DNA from: Centroberyx gerrardi
Lineage: Eukaryota > Chordata > Actinopteri > Beryciformes > Berycidae
Length of the DNA: 64,000 nt
Assembly (NCBI RefSeq): GCF_048128805.1
Contig: NC_136000.1
Location: 13,474,854 to 13,538,853 of the forward strand
Direction of reading: 5' to 3'
Part shown: positions 26,024-36,693 of the stretch, piece after piece
How positions within the stretch are numbered: the stretch's first letter is position 1
How the letters are laid out: each line of letters opens with the position of its first letter
Notes under the pieces: generated by a model
Told to the model about the DNA's origin: nothing
The model's database searches: none
Seen by the model: only the letters and a program-made list of their open reading frames with translations
Position numbers and translations under genes: made by a program

Positions 26024-26171
26024 CCAATCACATTCGACACCGCAAAGCAAAGCGTCCAATCGCAGTCGACACTGTGTCCAATGTGCCCAATCACAATCGG
26101 CATCGCTGAAACACCCGTCAAATCAATGAGCGGGTACTTCAGGGACCCCCTCGGCACCTCAGTTGTCCAAT
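26024..26171. promoter_or_regulatory. CCAAT-box array upstream of pnpla2
   Basis: CCAAT pentamers occur at 26024-26028, 26056-26060, 26078-26082, 26087-26091 and 26167-26171, all in the same orientation. Three lie in a degenerate repeat of about 31-32 bp with a shared pattern CCAATCRCANTCGRCA. CCAAT boxes are the known binding site of the trimeric factor NF-Y, and clusters mark many CpG promoters. The array is about 370-520 bp upstream of the pnpla2 start codon. Confidence 0.55.
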
Positions 26172-26341
26172 GTTTTTGTTTCTCAGCGGGCTCCCGTTCC
26201 CAGGGCGTCAGGAACGCATTTTGTTTTGTCCTCTCTATGTTTATCTGGCTGTTCATGTTCACATTTTTGTTTCGGAAAGCGTGACCATTTCCTAAAAAAA
26301 TGTCAAATTGGGACAGAACTCTAGAAGATTTTCTATCTATA

Positions 26342-26342
26342 T

Positions 26343-26394
<52 letters not shown>

Positions 26395-26395
26395 T
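26342..26395. repeat. (TTTC)n microsatellite
   Basis: About 13 tandem TTTC units between pnpla2 and pidd1. Confidence 0.97.
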
Positions 26396-28705
26396 AGAAA
26401 TGCTATCACCATCAGGAGGAATGTGTATGGATTTCCGAATACGCAAAATTGGCTAGATTAAGCTATTGTTTACATATAGATTAGAGCAAAAACAGCAGTA
26501 GTGCATATAGGCTACTGGTTCTTCTGTTCTTCTTTGTCTGTTTCTTCATGTGGTCATTTCCTCATTTGATTTAAATTTACAAAGTCAAACAATTTCAAAA
26601 TACATATATATTCCTTTTCCTTTATGCCCATCTCCTGCACTGACAACACTTTCAATGTAGGCTATTCAATAAACTATACGCCCTAACATCATCTTATTAT
26701 CTATGGGGAACTTTGTTCAGTTAGCAAAAATAGATATGTGTCATAATAGTTTAGTCAATAAAGGATGTACAAAGTTGCCATGTTGACCTAATAGCGGTTA
26801 AAAAATAAAATATTGTATTTCACAAGAAAATTGTATCTGAAATGACAAATCAGAAGCACAAGCAAGCATGCTGTTCTGGGACATTCTCTTCAAAAACTCT
26901 TCGCAGAATGTTTGCTACTGTCAACATCATCAATTAGCCTAGTTGGCAGCAATTCCCCACTCCGTTTAGGACATGATGCGCTTAGAGGATACCCTCTGGT
27001 GAAACCACAGTCACCACAGTGAGGCTAAGTTTTGATAGCCGTGAGCTGTAAATGATATGTGACAGTAGTTTTTATTCTTTCAGGTAGGCCCTATTATAAA
27101 GGGAAGATCTGATTAAAATTCATCAGGCTTTTGAAATGATTGTTTCCTGTGCCCAAGGGCTCACTTTAACATTTAGCATTTTATTCTACAGTTGTGGAAT
27201 TGTGTCCTCCTGTCCCAAAACCCGTGACGTCACCCTGGTGTAGCTCCAACTGAGAGTGACTCAGAACAGTGAAATGTTCATGACCGGGACATGAGAGGCG
27301 CTGGGAGGTTTTCCGAGGAGAGGGTTGTTTATGTTCACAAATATTGAACTGTTGCTGGCCTTTGGAACAGCACATGTGAATTTTTAAACTAATTTTTTCC
27401 CCTTTTCTAAACTAAGTGGTTTCAACAAAAATGGTCAACCTCTGACTCAATTCATTACAGTTAAATCTTCTATTTAATATTAGGCCTATTTGTTTAAAGA
27501 TGTTAAAAGGCTGCCTTCAGGCTTCAGGCTTTCTTCATATATTTACAGATTATGACAGTTTAGACAACTAGACAAATTACCAAATACAAGAATAGGCTGC
27601 ATTTATCTATGGGCCAAAAATAAGATAGACCAAGCCTATAATATTGTGTAACCCTTACGAAACAGAATGACAGTTATAATCCTATAATAGCCTAATACTA
27701 TAGGAGTATTGCAGTAAAAGCATAGGAGATACAAAAAAAATACCATCAAGTATGGATAAGGCCAGTATAAACTCACTATTGAGTAACACTGACACACTAT
27801 GGGTCCCTTTACAGATATTATAGTGACATTTCATATGCAGATAAAAGTTCTGCTGTTGAGACATGTGTTTACAATGTGAGCCTATAGCAAATCATTTGTT
27901 TTTAGTGGTTATATATCACTGTTCTGTTTTCTGTATCCGTTGGACAATCCATTAAAAAAACTAATGTTTTGTCTACTGATCTGCACAAGGCAAGAGGGCA
28001 ATGTCTGATGATTTTGTTGTTGACGGTGAGTAACGGGGCCAAACCTGGTATGAACAGCGCCGCCCGATGGCCGAGCAGGGACCGACAGTGAGCGCACACG
28101 TTGCACACAAACAGGTCCCGCCTCGGATTGAAACTTTGGCGGCGCCTCCATAGAGGCGCTCGTTTTATAACCCAGAACACAGCGGATATAATGGGCTTCC
28201 AACTCTTGCACTGATACAGATAGTGAGACTCCTCCCACCGGTGGAAGTCGTAAAAGAAATCAAACGGGAAGCTGTGACGCAAACCTTTCTTTTAAAAAAG
28301 GAAGCAGCAGGAAGTATACACTGGATTTGAGACATACACAGACACAGGACAGACTGGAGAAACACGATAACTCAGAGACATTTCTATGCAGTCATCATTT
28401 AAAATAAGCAAAGTTAAGTGTCAGTGTTAACGGGAACTAAAAGGTCACTGACGTTACCACAGGTATCATTAGATATGTAACACAAGGCTGTCTTACTTGT
28501 TAGCTAGGTAGTACTAGCTAACTAACGTCAGCTAGCAAACAATCTCTAACATGAAATCTTTATCTTATTTTATTTTATGGCAGTTATTCCTATGACAATA
28601 AACGTATCTCATGTCCTGAGTACATCATGCAGAAAGAATCCTTGGTACAGTACTGGTCTGGACTGGTAGCTAACTGCTAGCTGTCTAGTCTAAAGAGTGG
28701 CTCCA

Positions 28706-31700
28706 ATGGAGAGAAGCAGCGAAGGGGGAACTCTTGACGAAGAAGAGGATGGAAATCAGGCAGCTAACGGGATGAGGCCAGGGGGGCTGGAGGATGAAGT
28801 GGTGGAAATGACAGCATGTGATCCATCCAGGACGACTTCCATAAGCAGAGCATCAGACCCTTCTGTGGACATGATGGCCTTGAGCCTGCGGGAAGGAGCT
28901 CAGTCCCAGGTTCAGAAGAAATCAGAGGCGGAGGCTGCACCTAAGGTAGTTATAAAAAGTATACGGGACAATGCATCAGGACTGTCCAACACAAGTGGTG
29001 TGATGTCTGCTGGTCAGACAGAGGTGGGAGTGAACCAACCAGAGAGAGATGAGAACCTGCCCACTGCTGCTCCCTCTGTGTCCCCATCCGTCAGCCTCAT
29101 GGACACATGGGCTCCTTCAATGTCAAGCCGCTCCTCTGCCTCTTCCACCACCCATCATACTCCACTCTCTTCTTCATCCTCCTCTTCCTCTTCCTCAGTC
29201 TTGTGTCTCACTCCTCCCTTGCCCCCCTCTGTGGAGCTCACTGCTGTGTTGGCTGATACTAGGCTGACCCTGGATGTATACCAGGGTGGGGCAGCTGCAC
29301 TGCCAGTACTCTGGGGGTCCATCCCAGGGCGGCTGAGGGGCGTCCAGTACCTCAGACTGGGCTCTGAGGATGAGCCAGGGCTGGATGGAGCACTGAAGGT
29401 CCTACCTCATCTTAAACAGCTGCGCTCGCTGGCTATTCGAGGTACTCACTTGCTCAATGTTGTTGATACTTTGACCTCAGCCATTTTATGTGTTATCTAA
29501 TGTGACTTTGTAGCCCATGGTTTGTTCATTTGCTCAGTCCAAATATTGTATTTTTTATTTTTTTTTTGGTCAAGAGAATATATTTATATGCTGTAGTGGT
29601 ACTGTATATACTGTAAATGCTGTGCCTTAAATCGTTTAATGGTGATACTTTATAATCTGGGTGTCATTCTTGTTTTTTTCCTTGCTCTGCTCCACTCTGA
29701 TTCCAAATTCCCTTTCTTCAAGGACACTGTTTTTATGACTCGCGAGGCGACCCTCTGCCTGGCCTCCTCACTACTTTGCCAAGCTCCATTTCTTCCCTTT
29801 CTCTCCTGGTGCACCTGGACCTTTCCTTCAACCAACTCCCCTGCCTGCCACCCTGCCTGCTCAGTCTGCCTGTACTGACCTCTTTGCTCCTCTGTCACAA
29901 CCACCTCTCCGCTCTGCCCCCTGATATTGGCCAACTGTCCTCCCTCAGCTACCTGTCCCTCCTGGGGAACCAGCTGGTCTCTCTCCCCCAGAGTCTGGGC
30001 CAGCTCAAAGCACTTCAGACTCTCGACATCTCACACAACCTCCTCCAGAACCTTCCTGAGGAAATCGGTGCTCTGGGAGAGCTCGTTAAGCTGGAGTTGT
30101 CCCACAACAAGCTGAAGCAGCTGCCAGAGACCATGGGTAAGGGTGCAAGGGTGAGTGGAAAGCAAGTTCACTGCCCGGTTATACAAAGTGCGGACCATTC
30201 GCCAAAAGATGTTGTACAGGCACTTTTTGGAAAAGCACTAGAATAACATACTGGAATGCTTCTTTTATTTGAAGTGAAATTAATTAATGCACAAGTAAAG
30301 CTGTCTTCTATATCCCCCAGGCTCTCTCCTCTCCCTGAGGGAACTCGTTATCCACAGCAATGACCTTCGCCTCATCCCACTTTGTCTGAACACTCTGCCT
30401 CTGCTGAAAATGGATGTGCGCAACAATCCTTTGGGACGACCCCCAACACCTCCCCCTCTCCCTCCTACGCCAGGTGAGTATGAAAAAAGAATACTCTTCA
30501 AATCGTCTCTCGCTTAAATCATTTGTCTGTATTGTCATCAGATATTTACTGTTGCTGTTAGCATATGCACTCTCAGTTGATCACTGCTTTTCTTCTCAGA
30601 TCGAGCAGAAACAAAAATTCCAGAGTTACACCTTGGATTCAATCAACACAGGTAGAGTTTCATAGCATAGGCACATTTTGTGAATTCCTTAAGTACAAAT
30701 ATCAATTCAGACGTTTGACTAGATTACGATTAAAGACGCCTTGCTCCCTTTGCTCCTCAGTTTCTGTGTGTCGTCTGCTGGGTGTCACGTGTTTCTCCCA
30801 GGGGGGGCGGAGCTGCTGTTCCCCCCGGGGTGCCTGGTTACAACCACAAGACTGAAGTGGGTTGAGAAGAGACCAGATAGGAAGTGGGTGTGGCTGGAGG
30901 AGCACGACATCCTACTGAGTCGCCCGCTGGAACTTCGTCCTCATGGAATTACATTTTTAAAGGTACAAGAAGAGGCGTCTCATACATTGAACTTGCTTTG
31001 CTTATTTACCATGACTATTTCAATTAACCACTGCATTTCTTCGAAATCAAGCAGACTACAGTGGAAATACATATCCGACCACTCTTGTGTATTGATCCAT
31101 CGAGGTTATTTATTTTGGTTTCATCCAGTGACTCTGTTCTTTCCTGGACTTGCATCCTTACAGCCAGTGGATGTGTGTGTGCCGTACAATCGGACAAAAA
31201 GAAGGGAGGTGGTTGTGCGGAGGTTTGATGGACAGTCATGGACCAGTCTGCCTACTGTTCTGAGGAGAGGAAGCCAGAGCCATAGCAGCCATCCTGGAGG
31301 ACGTCCAGCCAGGGTAATGCAAAAAATGTTTATCATAAATGGAATAGCTCACAGTTTAATTATATTCTGTATCATTGTAGTACAAATTGCAATAGTAGGG
31401 GTGAAGTTTGTGCTGAAAAATCTCCTCTATCTCATGTCCTGTCTGTCTCCCTGTAGCTGGCCTGCTGCTCAGTGGGCCAGTTCTCTTGGTTCATGGCAGT
31501 GTCCCATCCAGTAAGGGACAGCTGCTCTGTTACCCCAGACGGGGCCCTGTTGGTGTCCAGCTCTGACCCTGGAATTAAGCTTCACTTCCCCCCAGACTCC
31601 ACTCAGCAAACCCGCACTATAACTTTACAGGTAAACACAATGAGTAGGACTATGCAGAAATGAGAAGCAAATTCACTATTTCAATCTGTCAGTGCAGTTT

Positions 31701-34700
31701 GGTGGCCTGCAAGGGTTTTGGGTTGTTTCTCTGTCTGTAGGTGACTTTTGGGTTGTTTCTCTGTCTGTAGGTGTTGCAGGTGTCTGTGTCAGAGGTCCAG
31801 GCACTATGCGGGGATCCCCAGGCCAGCGTCAGCCCCCTACTCTGCCTCTCCCAGACTCCCAGCATTAATTTCCTGCAGCCTATCAAAGTTCAGGTCCCTC
31901 TGCCATCTGGAGTCACAGGTACAATATGCCATCTATACTCTCATACATGTATTACAGAATGTATTAGCATGTCATCAACATGCCTGGTGCTCCTGCAGGC
32001 CACACGGTTGATATGTCCTGTCTGCATCTGCTCCATGGAGACCCCAACGCCCAAACCTGGACCGACATCACATCACAAGTGTCTCTCTACGTCACCCATT
32101 TGTACGCCATTTTCTACATCACACATTTCTCCTGGTGAGTTTCTATAATAATATGTTCATGATCTATGCTTTTTTTTTTTTTTACATGTGTATCTTAGCA
32201 AACAGTTGTGTGTTGTGTGCTCCATTGTAGGTACTGGCTGTGGTACACCACTCAGCGCTGTGTTAGCGGGGTGGTCAGGAGGGTCTATCAAAGGCTAAAA
32301 CAGTTTAAAGTCCAGTTCATGGTCCTCCAAAGGAAGACCGATCCTCCACACGTTCTCCTACAGTGTTTACCTGCTAACAAGGTATGTTAATTCTCCCCTC
32401 TTCCATCGCAGCCTGTTAGAAGTACATGCACCAAGGACAGACTGTGTGTCAGTCCTCTCTCCTCAGCGTAGCTGCGTGTCATTTACCCAGCCCTCCTTCA
32501 CTTCCCCTCGGCACTTGGTAATACGTAGCACCATACGTAACGTGAGTGGCCACTTGCAGAGCAGGGGTGCAGGATCCGAGGGCGAGCAGAATATTTTAAA
32601 TGGAATGCACTTGCCCTTAAGCAGGCCTAATAATTAATAATAAGAATAAATAATAACAATTACACAGAACAATGAGTAATAATATATTGCAGATGAGTTC
32701 ATTTCATAAATATGACAAAATCCTCTAAATATTGTTTGTTTACTTACACTTATATATATATCATCTGTTCGTGCACCGGAATTGACAGATGATCACAATG
32801 CATCCTGGGAAAGATGCTCTTGTGAAGTCTGCATCGTTGTTGACTCGCTCCCTCGGCCCTTGAAGGGTCGATCTCAGAAAGTTCTGAGTTATGGAACGAT
32901 GCTTAAGATGGAGGACGGGATTCCCCCGAGGGGAAGTGCCAAGGGGAAGTCAACAAGGGCAGGTTGAAACGACTAATGAAACGCACCAAGTTTTTCAGAC
33001 TTGGCCCTGTGTGGGGTCAAACTGATTTTGTGAATGGATATGATTGCCACAGGTGAAATGCTAAACGGCGATCATGATGCTTGTTGCCTAGGTGGAGAGC
33101 AGAGTGCAGTCTTTGTCGGAGCAGTATGATGGACCCCAGCCTTCAGACCTGTGTGACCTGCTGGAAGGGGAGCAGTTCTTTGCTGGCTTCGAGAGGGGCT
33201 TAGACATCAATGCAGGTCTGAAGTCCTCTTTGAGACTTTATCTTGAATAAACAGTTTTTTTTCCCCCTGCTTCCGTCCAAGGTCTTGTGATGTGCCATTG
33301 TGTAATAACCACCTCGAAACAACAGATCTTAAGATAATATGATCCTGTTTTCTCCAGATAGACCAGACTGTGTCGGGGGAAGGCTGTCTTTTGTTTTCTA
33401 CTCCAGCCTGAAGAATCTGAAGGAAGTTTACATCTGTCCAGCTCAGGGTCAGAAGGGACCAGTGAGGGGACAAGTAAGAGAAACACACTCTCAACAGCCA
33501 AGAAAGTAAAGTGGCAGAAAGTTTTACAATATTTTCTGCTTGGTAACATTTGTGCAGAAGAAAGATTTGACAACCACATGTATAGTCAAAGTCACAACTT
33601 ATAACTTGCAGTTCCACAGTACATGCTAACATGCCTGGACCTGGTACAAGGACAGCAGGACCTTACATACAGTTACAAACACACACACATACGATAAGCA
33701 GTAGACTATACATATAAAACAAAGAAACAGTGCACCACTTCCCATTGGCTGCCTGGCTCAGTGCCATCTTGTAGTGCGGGTTGTTATTTCATCTCATGAA
33801 TCATGCTGTAAGTATCGTTTGGACGACACACACTGAGAAAATGTTTTGTCCCTCTGCTCCAGGTGTCTTTTTATAGAGGAGAGGTTCCCAGCGACCTGCC
33901 AGAGGAAGTGGCGAGAAAGAGGAAAGGACCCGATAGCCAGTGGCTCGCAACTTTACCACTGAGACTTCCTGTTAGTGGAATTGACAATGCTTGTGTTTTT
34001 TCATCCATATAGTGCCATTGACGTTATAACCCTTTCACTAAATGTGCCAATTCTGAATTTCTGAATGGTATATGAATTAATATAACGTTGTTGTATAGAT
34101 TAACTTAAAATCTCATATGCTATCCATTTGCAATATCAGGATATCCTGATGTTGGTTTTAGAAATTGGAATAAGAGATAATATGTCATATATTCCTCTAA
34201 GAAGTGATTATTCAGTCTCTACTCTAGATGGTCATTTCTAGTCATTTATCCCGTATTCATAGTATTCCCATGATGTCACATGCATTTCCTACCAATATGG
34301 CGCTTTACAATACACTCAGCTCATTGGCTGTGTTTGTCATTTGACTGTAATCACCTGTTAATTTATTACAATCACCTGTTATTTTCCTACCGAGATGGCC
34401 GTGTGGTCATGCAACAGAATACTATGAATAGACTCAACTGTAGATACTGATACCTTATTTTTGTACATGAGTGTTTCTCATACCTGAAAATAACAAATAA
34501 CCTCAGACCCCGAGGGAAACACTGCACATATTACATCCACTCTGTTTTTCTCTCAGGCTCTAAGCTCCGAGAATAATTATGTCATGGAGGAGCTTCAGTA
34601 CCCCCCTCTGAACCTGGGAGACCCGGAGAGCGGCTACCTGACAGAGGCCAACCTGCTGTCCATCTCTCTCCAGATCGGACAGGACTGGCGCGCCATTGGC

Positions 34701-36693
34701 ATCAATCTCGGCTTAAGCTACCAGGAGTTGGACCGCATCCAGTTCAAGTACAGGTGGGCATGATGAACATGGTCACAACTGCCACATTGAGTCCAACAAT
34801 ATGGGGAATTCACAGGTCTAAGTGATATTTCCTGATGTGGTGGTCGTGTTTACATGCTATCATATGCTTGCTTGAATTCTGTGTGGTGGTGCATTTTGTG
34901 AGGCAAGGAGCAGATTTACAGGTTTCAGGTTATAAGTCTGTGTATTAAATCTGAAATGCAGGCTAACATTTAGATATTGCCTAAACTGCAGTCTGCATAT
35001 TAAAGTGGAGCTCTGGGATCATGAGGGGAAACACTGAAAATTGATTTAGCTAGACCTAATGTAGCATCCCAGCCTCATGATGTTTTGACCTCCTCAGTCT
35101 AGTTTTTGGTTAAATAGGGAGGAAAATGATTTAAACCTGCAAAAGAGATTTAGATGCAAATGGACTCTTTCTGTTTTGTGTGTTTCTGGATGAGTGTGTG
35201 ATGCAATCAGTGCGTGCGCAAATGTGTATTAGTGCAGCCAAAGCCTCTAGGCGCGACAAGATAGAGTGAGATGTAATGTGACTGAAGGAAAAACTGCAGT
35301 GAGAGAGAACTGGTGGAGAATTTTGATTGTTTTAATCTCCACTGTCAGCCATCACCAAGCCATCTGGGACACTGCAGGAGATTACACATATAGACTGACG
35401 CTCATCTGCCCTCCCCCTACTCCTCGTACTCAGAAAAGCTCTCACGAAGCATCCTGGAGGTGGAGAGCTGAAGAACTGCATTATTTGATATTATAAATGT
35501 TGAGTAGACATTTTTCTGTTTAAGGTTTTGATGTATGAATACATAAACAGGTAAATACAAATATCAACCTTAGTTCTAATGCTTTCTATACATGAAGGAA
35601 GATACTCAATGAATGTTTTCCTCAGAAAACAGGTGATATAATACAATACAACCTTTATTTATTCAGGTAAAATTCCATTGAGATCCAGATCTAATTTGCA
35701 AGAGAGACCGTAATTACATAAAAACTCTATAAATATATAAGTATAAATCTCTGTGATGTCTGGCCAACAAGGGATGAAATTTTGTGGTGTCACAGATAAA
35801 TCTGATTACTATTCCCTCCTTCCCTCCAGCATCCTCCTAAGAGAGTCCAGTATTAATTTAATATCTTAAAGAAAGCAAAAATATCTATGACTTTTTAATG
35901 CAACATCAGTTTAATAGTACTAAAACTAAAAGTTTGATTTCTATGATTAGTTTCAACTTCAATAAATTCAATCATTCCATACAAATTTAGAAAACTGGTC
36001 TGGTGGAACAAATCTCATAACTTTCAATCTAAGTAATTTACACACAGGCTTGTTCACTAGATATTACAGTGCATTGTGGGAAATATGTAGTGCCCTCAAA
36101 ATCATTCCACAATATCATTTTGCGATTCGGACACTAACAAAAAATGTCTGACGTACGTATTAGTGCCCTAAAACGCAGATAGTGATCCATTCCGGCCACA
36201 GCCAAGATCTTTTGTCAAGACTTTAGAAACCTTTTCAAATCATCAAAGTACGTGAAAGTGAAAGTAAGTGAAAGTCAAATCCCAAGTCACCAGAACCCAA
36301 GTCAAGTCAAGGCTCAAGTATTCTCTTCATGCATCAAGTCTAGTCTCAATTAAAATTGTGACTCGAGTCTGGTACAAATGGGGTCAGTATGGCTGGAAAC
36401 ACATGAGCGTCAAGTTTCAAATTTCTTGTGTATCTTCTTCTCTCTCCACCAGGGACAACCTGGGAGCCCTGGTGCTGGACATGCTGTTCCACTGGGCCCG
36501 GGGGCAGCAGGGTGCGGGGCCCGGGGCGGTGCCCAGGCTCGTGCAGGCCATGGTGGAGAGCGGCAGGAAAGACCTGGCAGAGGAGATCGAGGACATAGTC
36601 AGTCTAGGAAGAAGGAAGTACAGAGAGTCACTGAGGAGAGTGGGTCTGGAAGCGGAGACCTCCTCCTCCCTCCACACTGAACCTCAGCAGTAG
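28706..36693 (+). CDS. pidd1: PIDD1, p53-induced death-domain protein, complete (15 exons)
   Basis: The product is the scaffold of the PIDDosome: with CRADD (RAIDD) it activates caspase-2, and with RIPK1 and NEMO it signals to NF-kB. Exons: 28706-29441, 29723-30136, 30321-30473, 30600-30651, 30761-30962, 31164-31313, 31457-31630, 31771-31918, 31999-32134, 32231-32381, 33092-33215, 33358-33473, 33863-33970, 34557-34753, 36453-36693. They total 3102 nt, 1033 residues. Order of parts: a Ser-rich N-terminal extension of about 180 residues; leucine-rich repeats (LDLSFNQLPCLPPCL, LSHNKLKQLPETMG); two ZU5-like domains and a UPA-like region; a C-terminal death domain (about 916-1005, with LGLSYQELDRIQFKYRDNLG). 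Autoprocessing sites: the second is intact, HFS at 719-721 before WYWLWYTT; the first reads QFS at 577-579 (GQFSWFMAVS). The start is the first ATG in frame, 28706. Longer than human (910) mainly because of the N-terminus. Intron 7 carries a duplicated acceptor. Confidence 0.96.
31716..31773 (+). repeat. tandemly duplicated splice acceptor before pidd1 exon 8
   Basis: Two 28-nt copies, 31716-31743 and 31746-31773, are identical and spaced 30 nt apart. Each ends in CTGTCTGTAG|GTG, a good acceptor. Splicing at the second (exon from 31771) keeps the conserved frame, TLQ|VLQVSVSE. Splicing at the first (from 31741) would add ten codons in frame, the last being TAG. Confidence 0.93.
34254..34430. 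mobile_element. TA-flanked MITE, copy 1 (pidd1 intron 13)
   Basis: Ends are perfect inverted repeats: TATTCATAGTATTC at 34254-34267 and GAATACTATGAATA at 34417-34430. The outermost TA on each side would be the target duplication, as in Tc1/mariner-type elements. About 173 bp with no coding capacity. A second diverged copy lies at 57494-57675. Confidence 0.8.
34754..36452 (+). other. pidd1 intron 14 with dispersed repeats
   Basis: A 1.7-kb intron. It contains a stretch at about 35640-35730 (ATACAACCTTTATTTATTCA... GAGATCCAGATCT) typical of a common fish interspersed repeat, a 70-bp segment (35761-35835) repeated in inverted orientation at 39631-39705, and a fragment at 36060-36090 (ACAGTGCATTGTGGGAAATA) of a style common in fish DNA elements. 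Confidence 0.6.
35761..35835 (-). repeat. dispersed repeat, inverted copy A
   Basis: The segment from AAGGGATGAAATTTTGTGGT to ATTCCCTCCTTCCCTCCAGC is nearly identical, on the other strand, to 39631-39705. Confidence 0.85.

Larger units (their letters stand above)
25653..28705. other. divergent intergenic region pnpla2 / pidd1
   Basis: Three kilobases between two genes transcribed away from each other. The pnpla2 side (25980-26210) is CpG-rich and carries five CCAAT boxes. The pidd1 side has a second CpG-rich patch at about 28040-28160 (GCGCCGCCCGATGGCCGAGC, and GGCGGCGCCTCC). The middle is AT-rich with a TTTC microsatellite at 26342-26395. I looked for the ribosomal protein gene RPLP2, which lies between these two genes in human, and saw no recognisable coding sequence. 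Confidence 0.6.

Noticed and set aside
27850-28700. p53 response element in the pidd1 promoter
   Set aside because: One near half-site (AGACATGTGT) was seen at about 27860, but no second half-site nearby, so no element can be claimed.
28697-28705. Upstream GTG in frame with pidd1 as a start codon
   Set aside because: Animals rarely start at GTG. The next in-frame ATG at 28706 is three codons downstream and is the first ATG of this frame.
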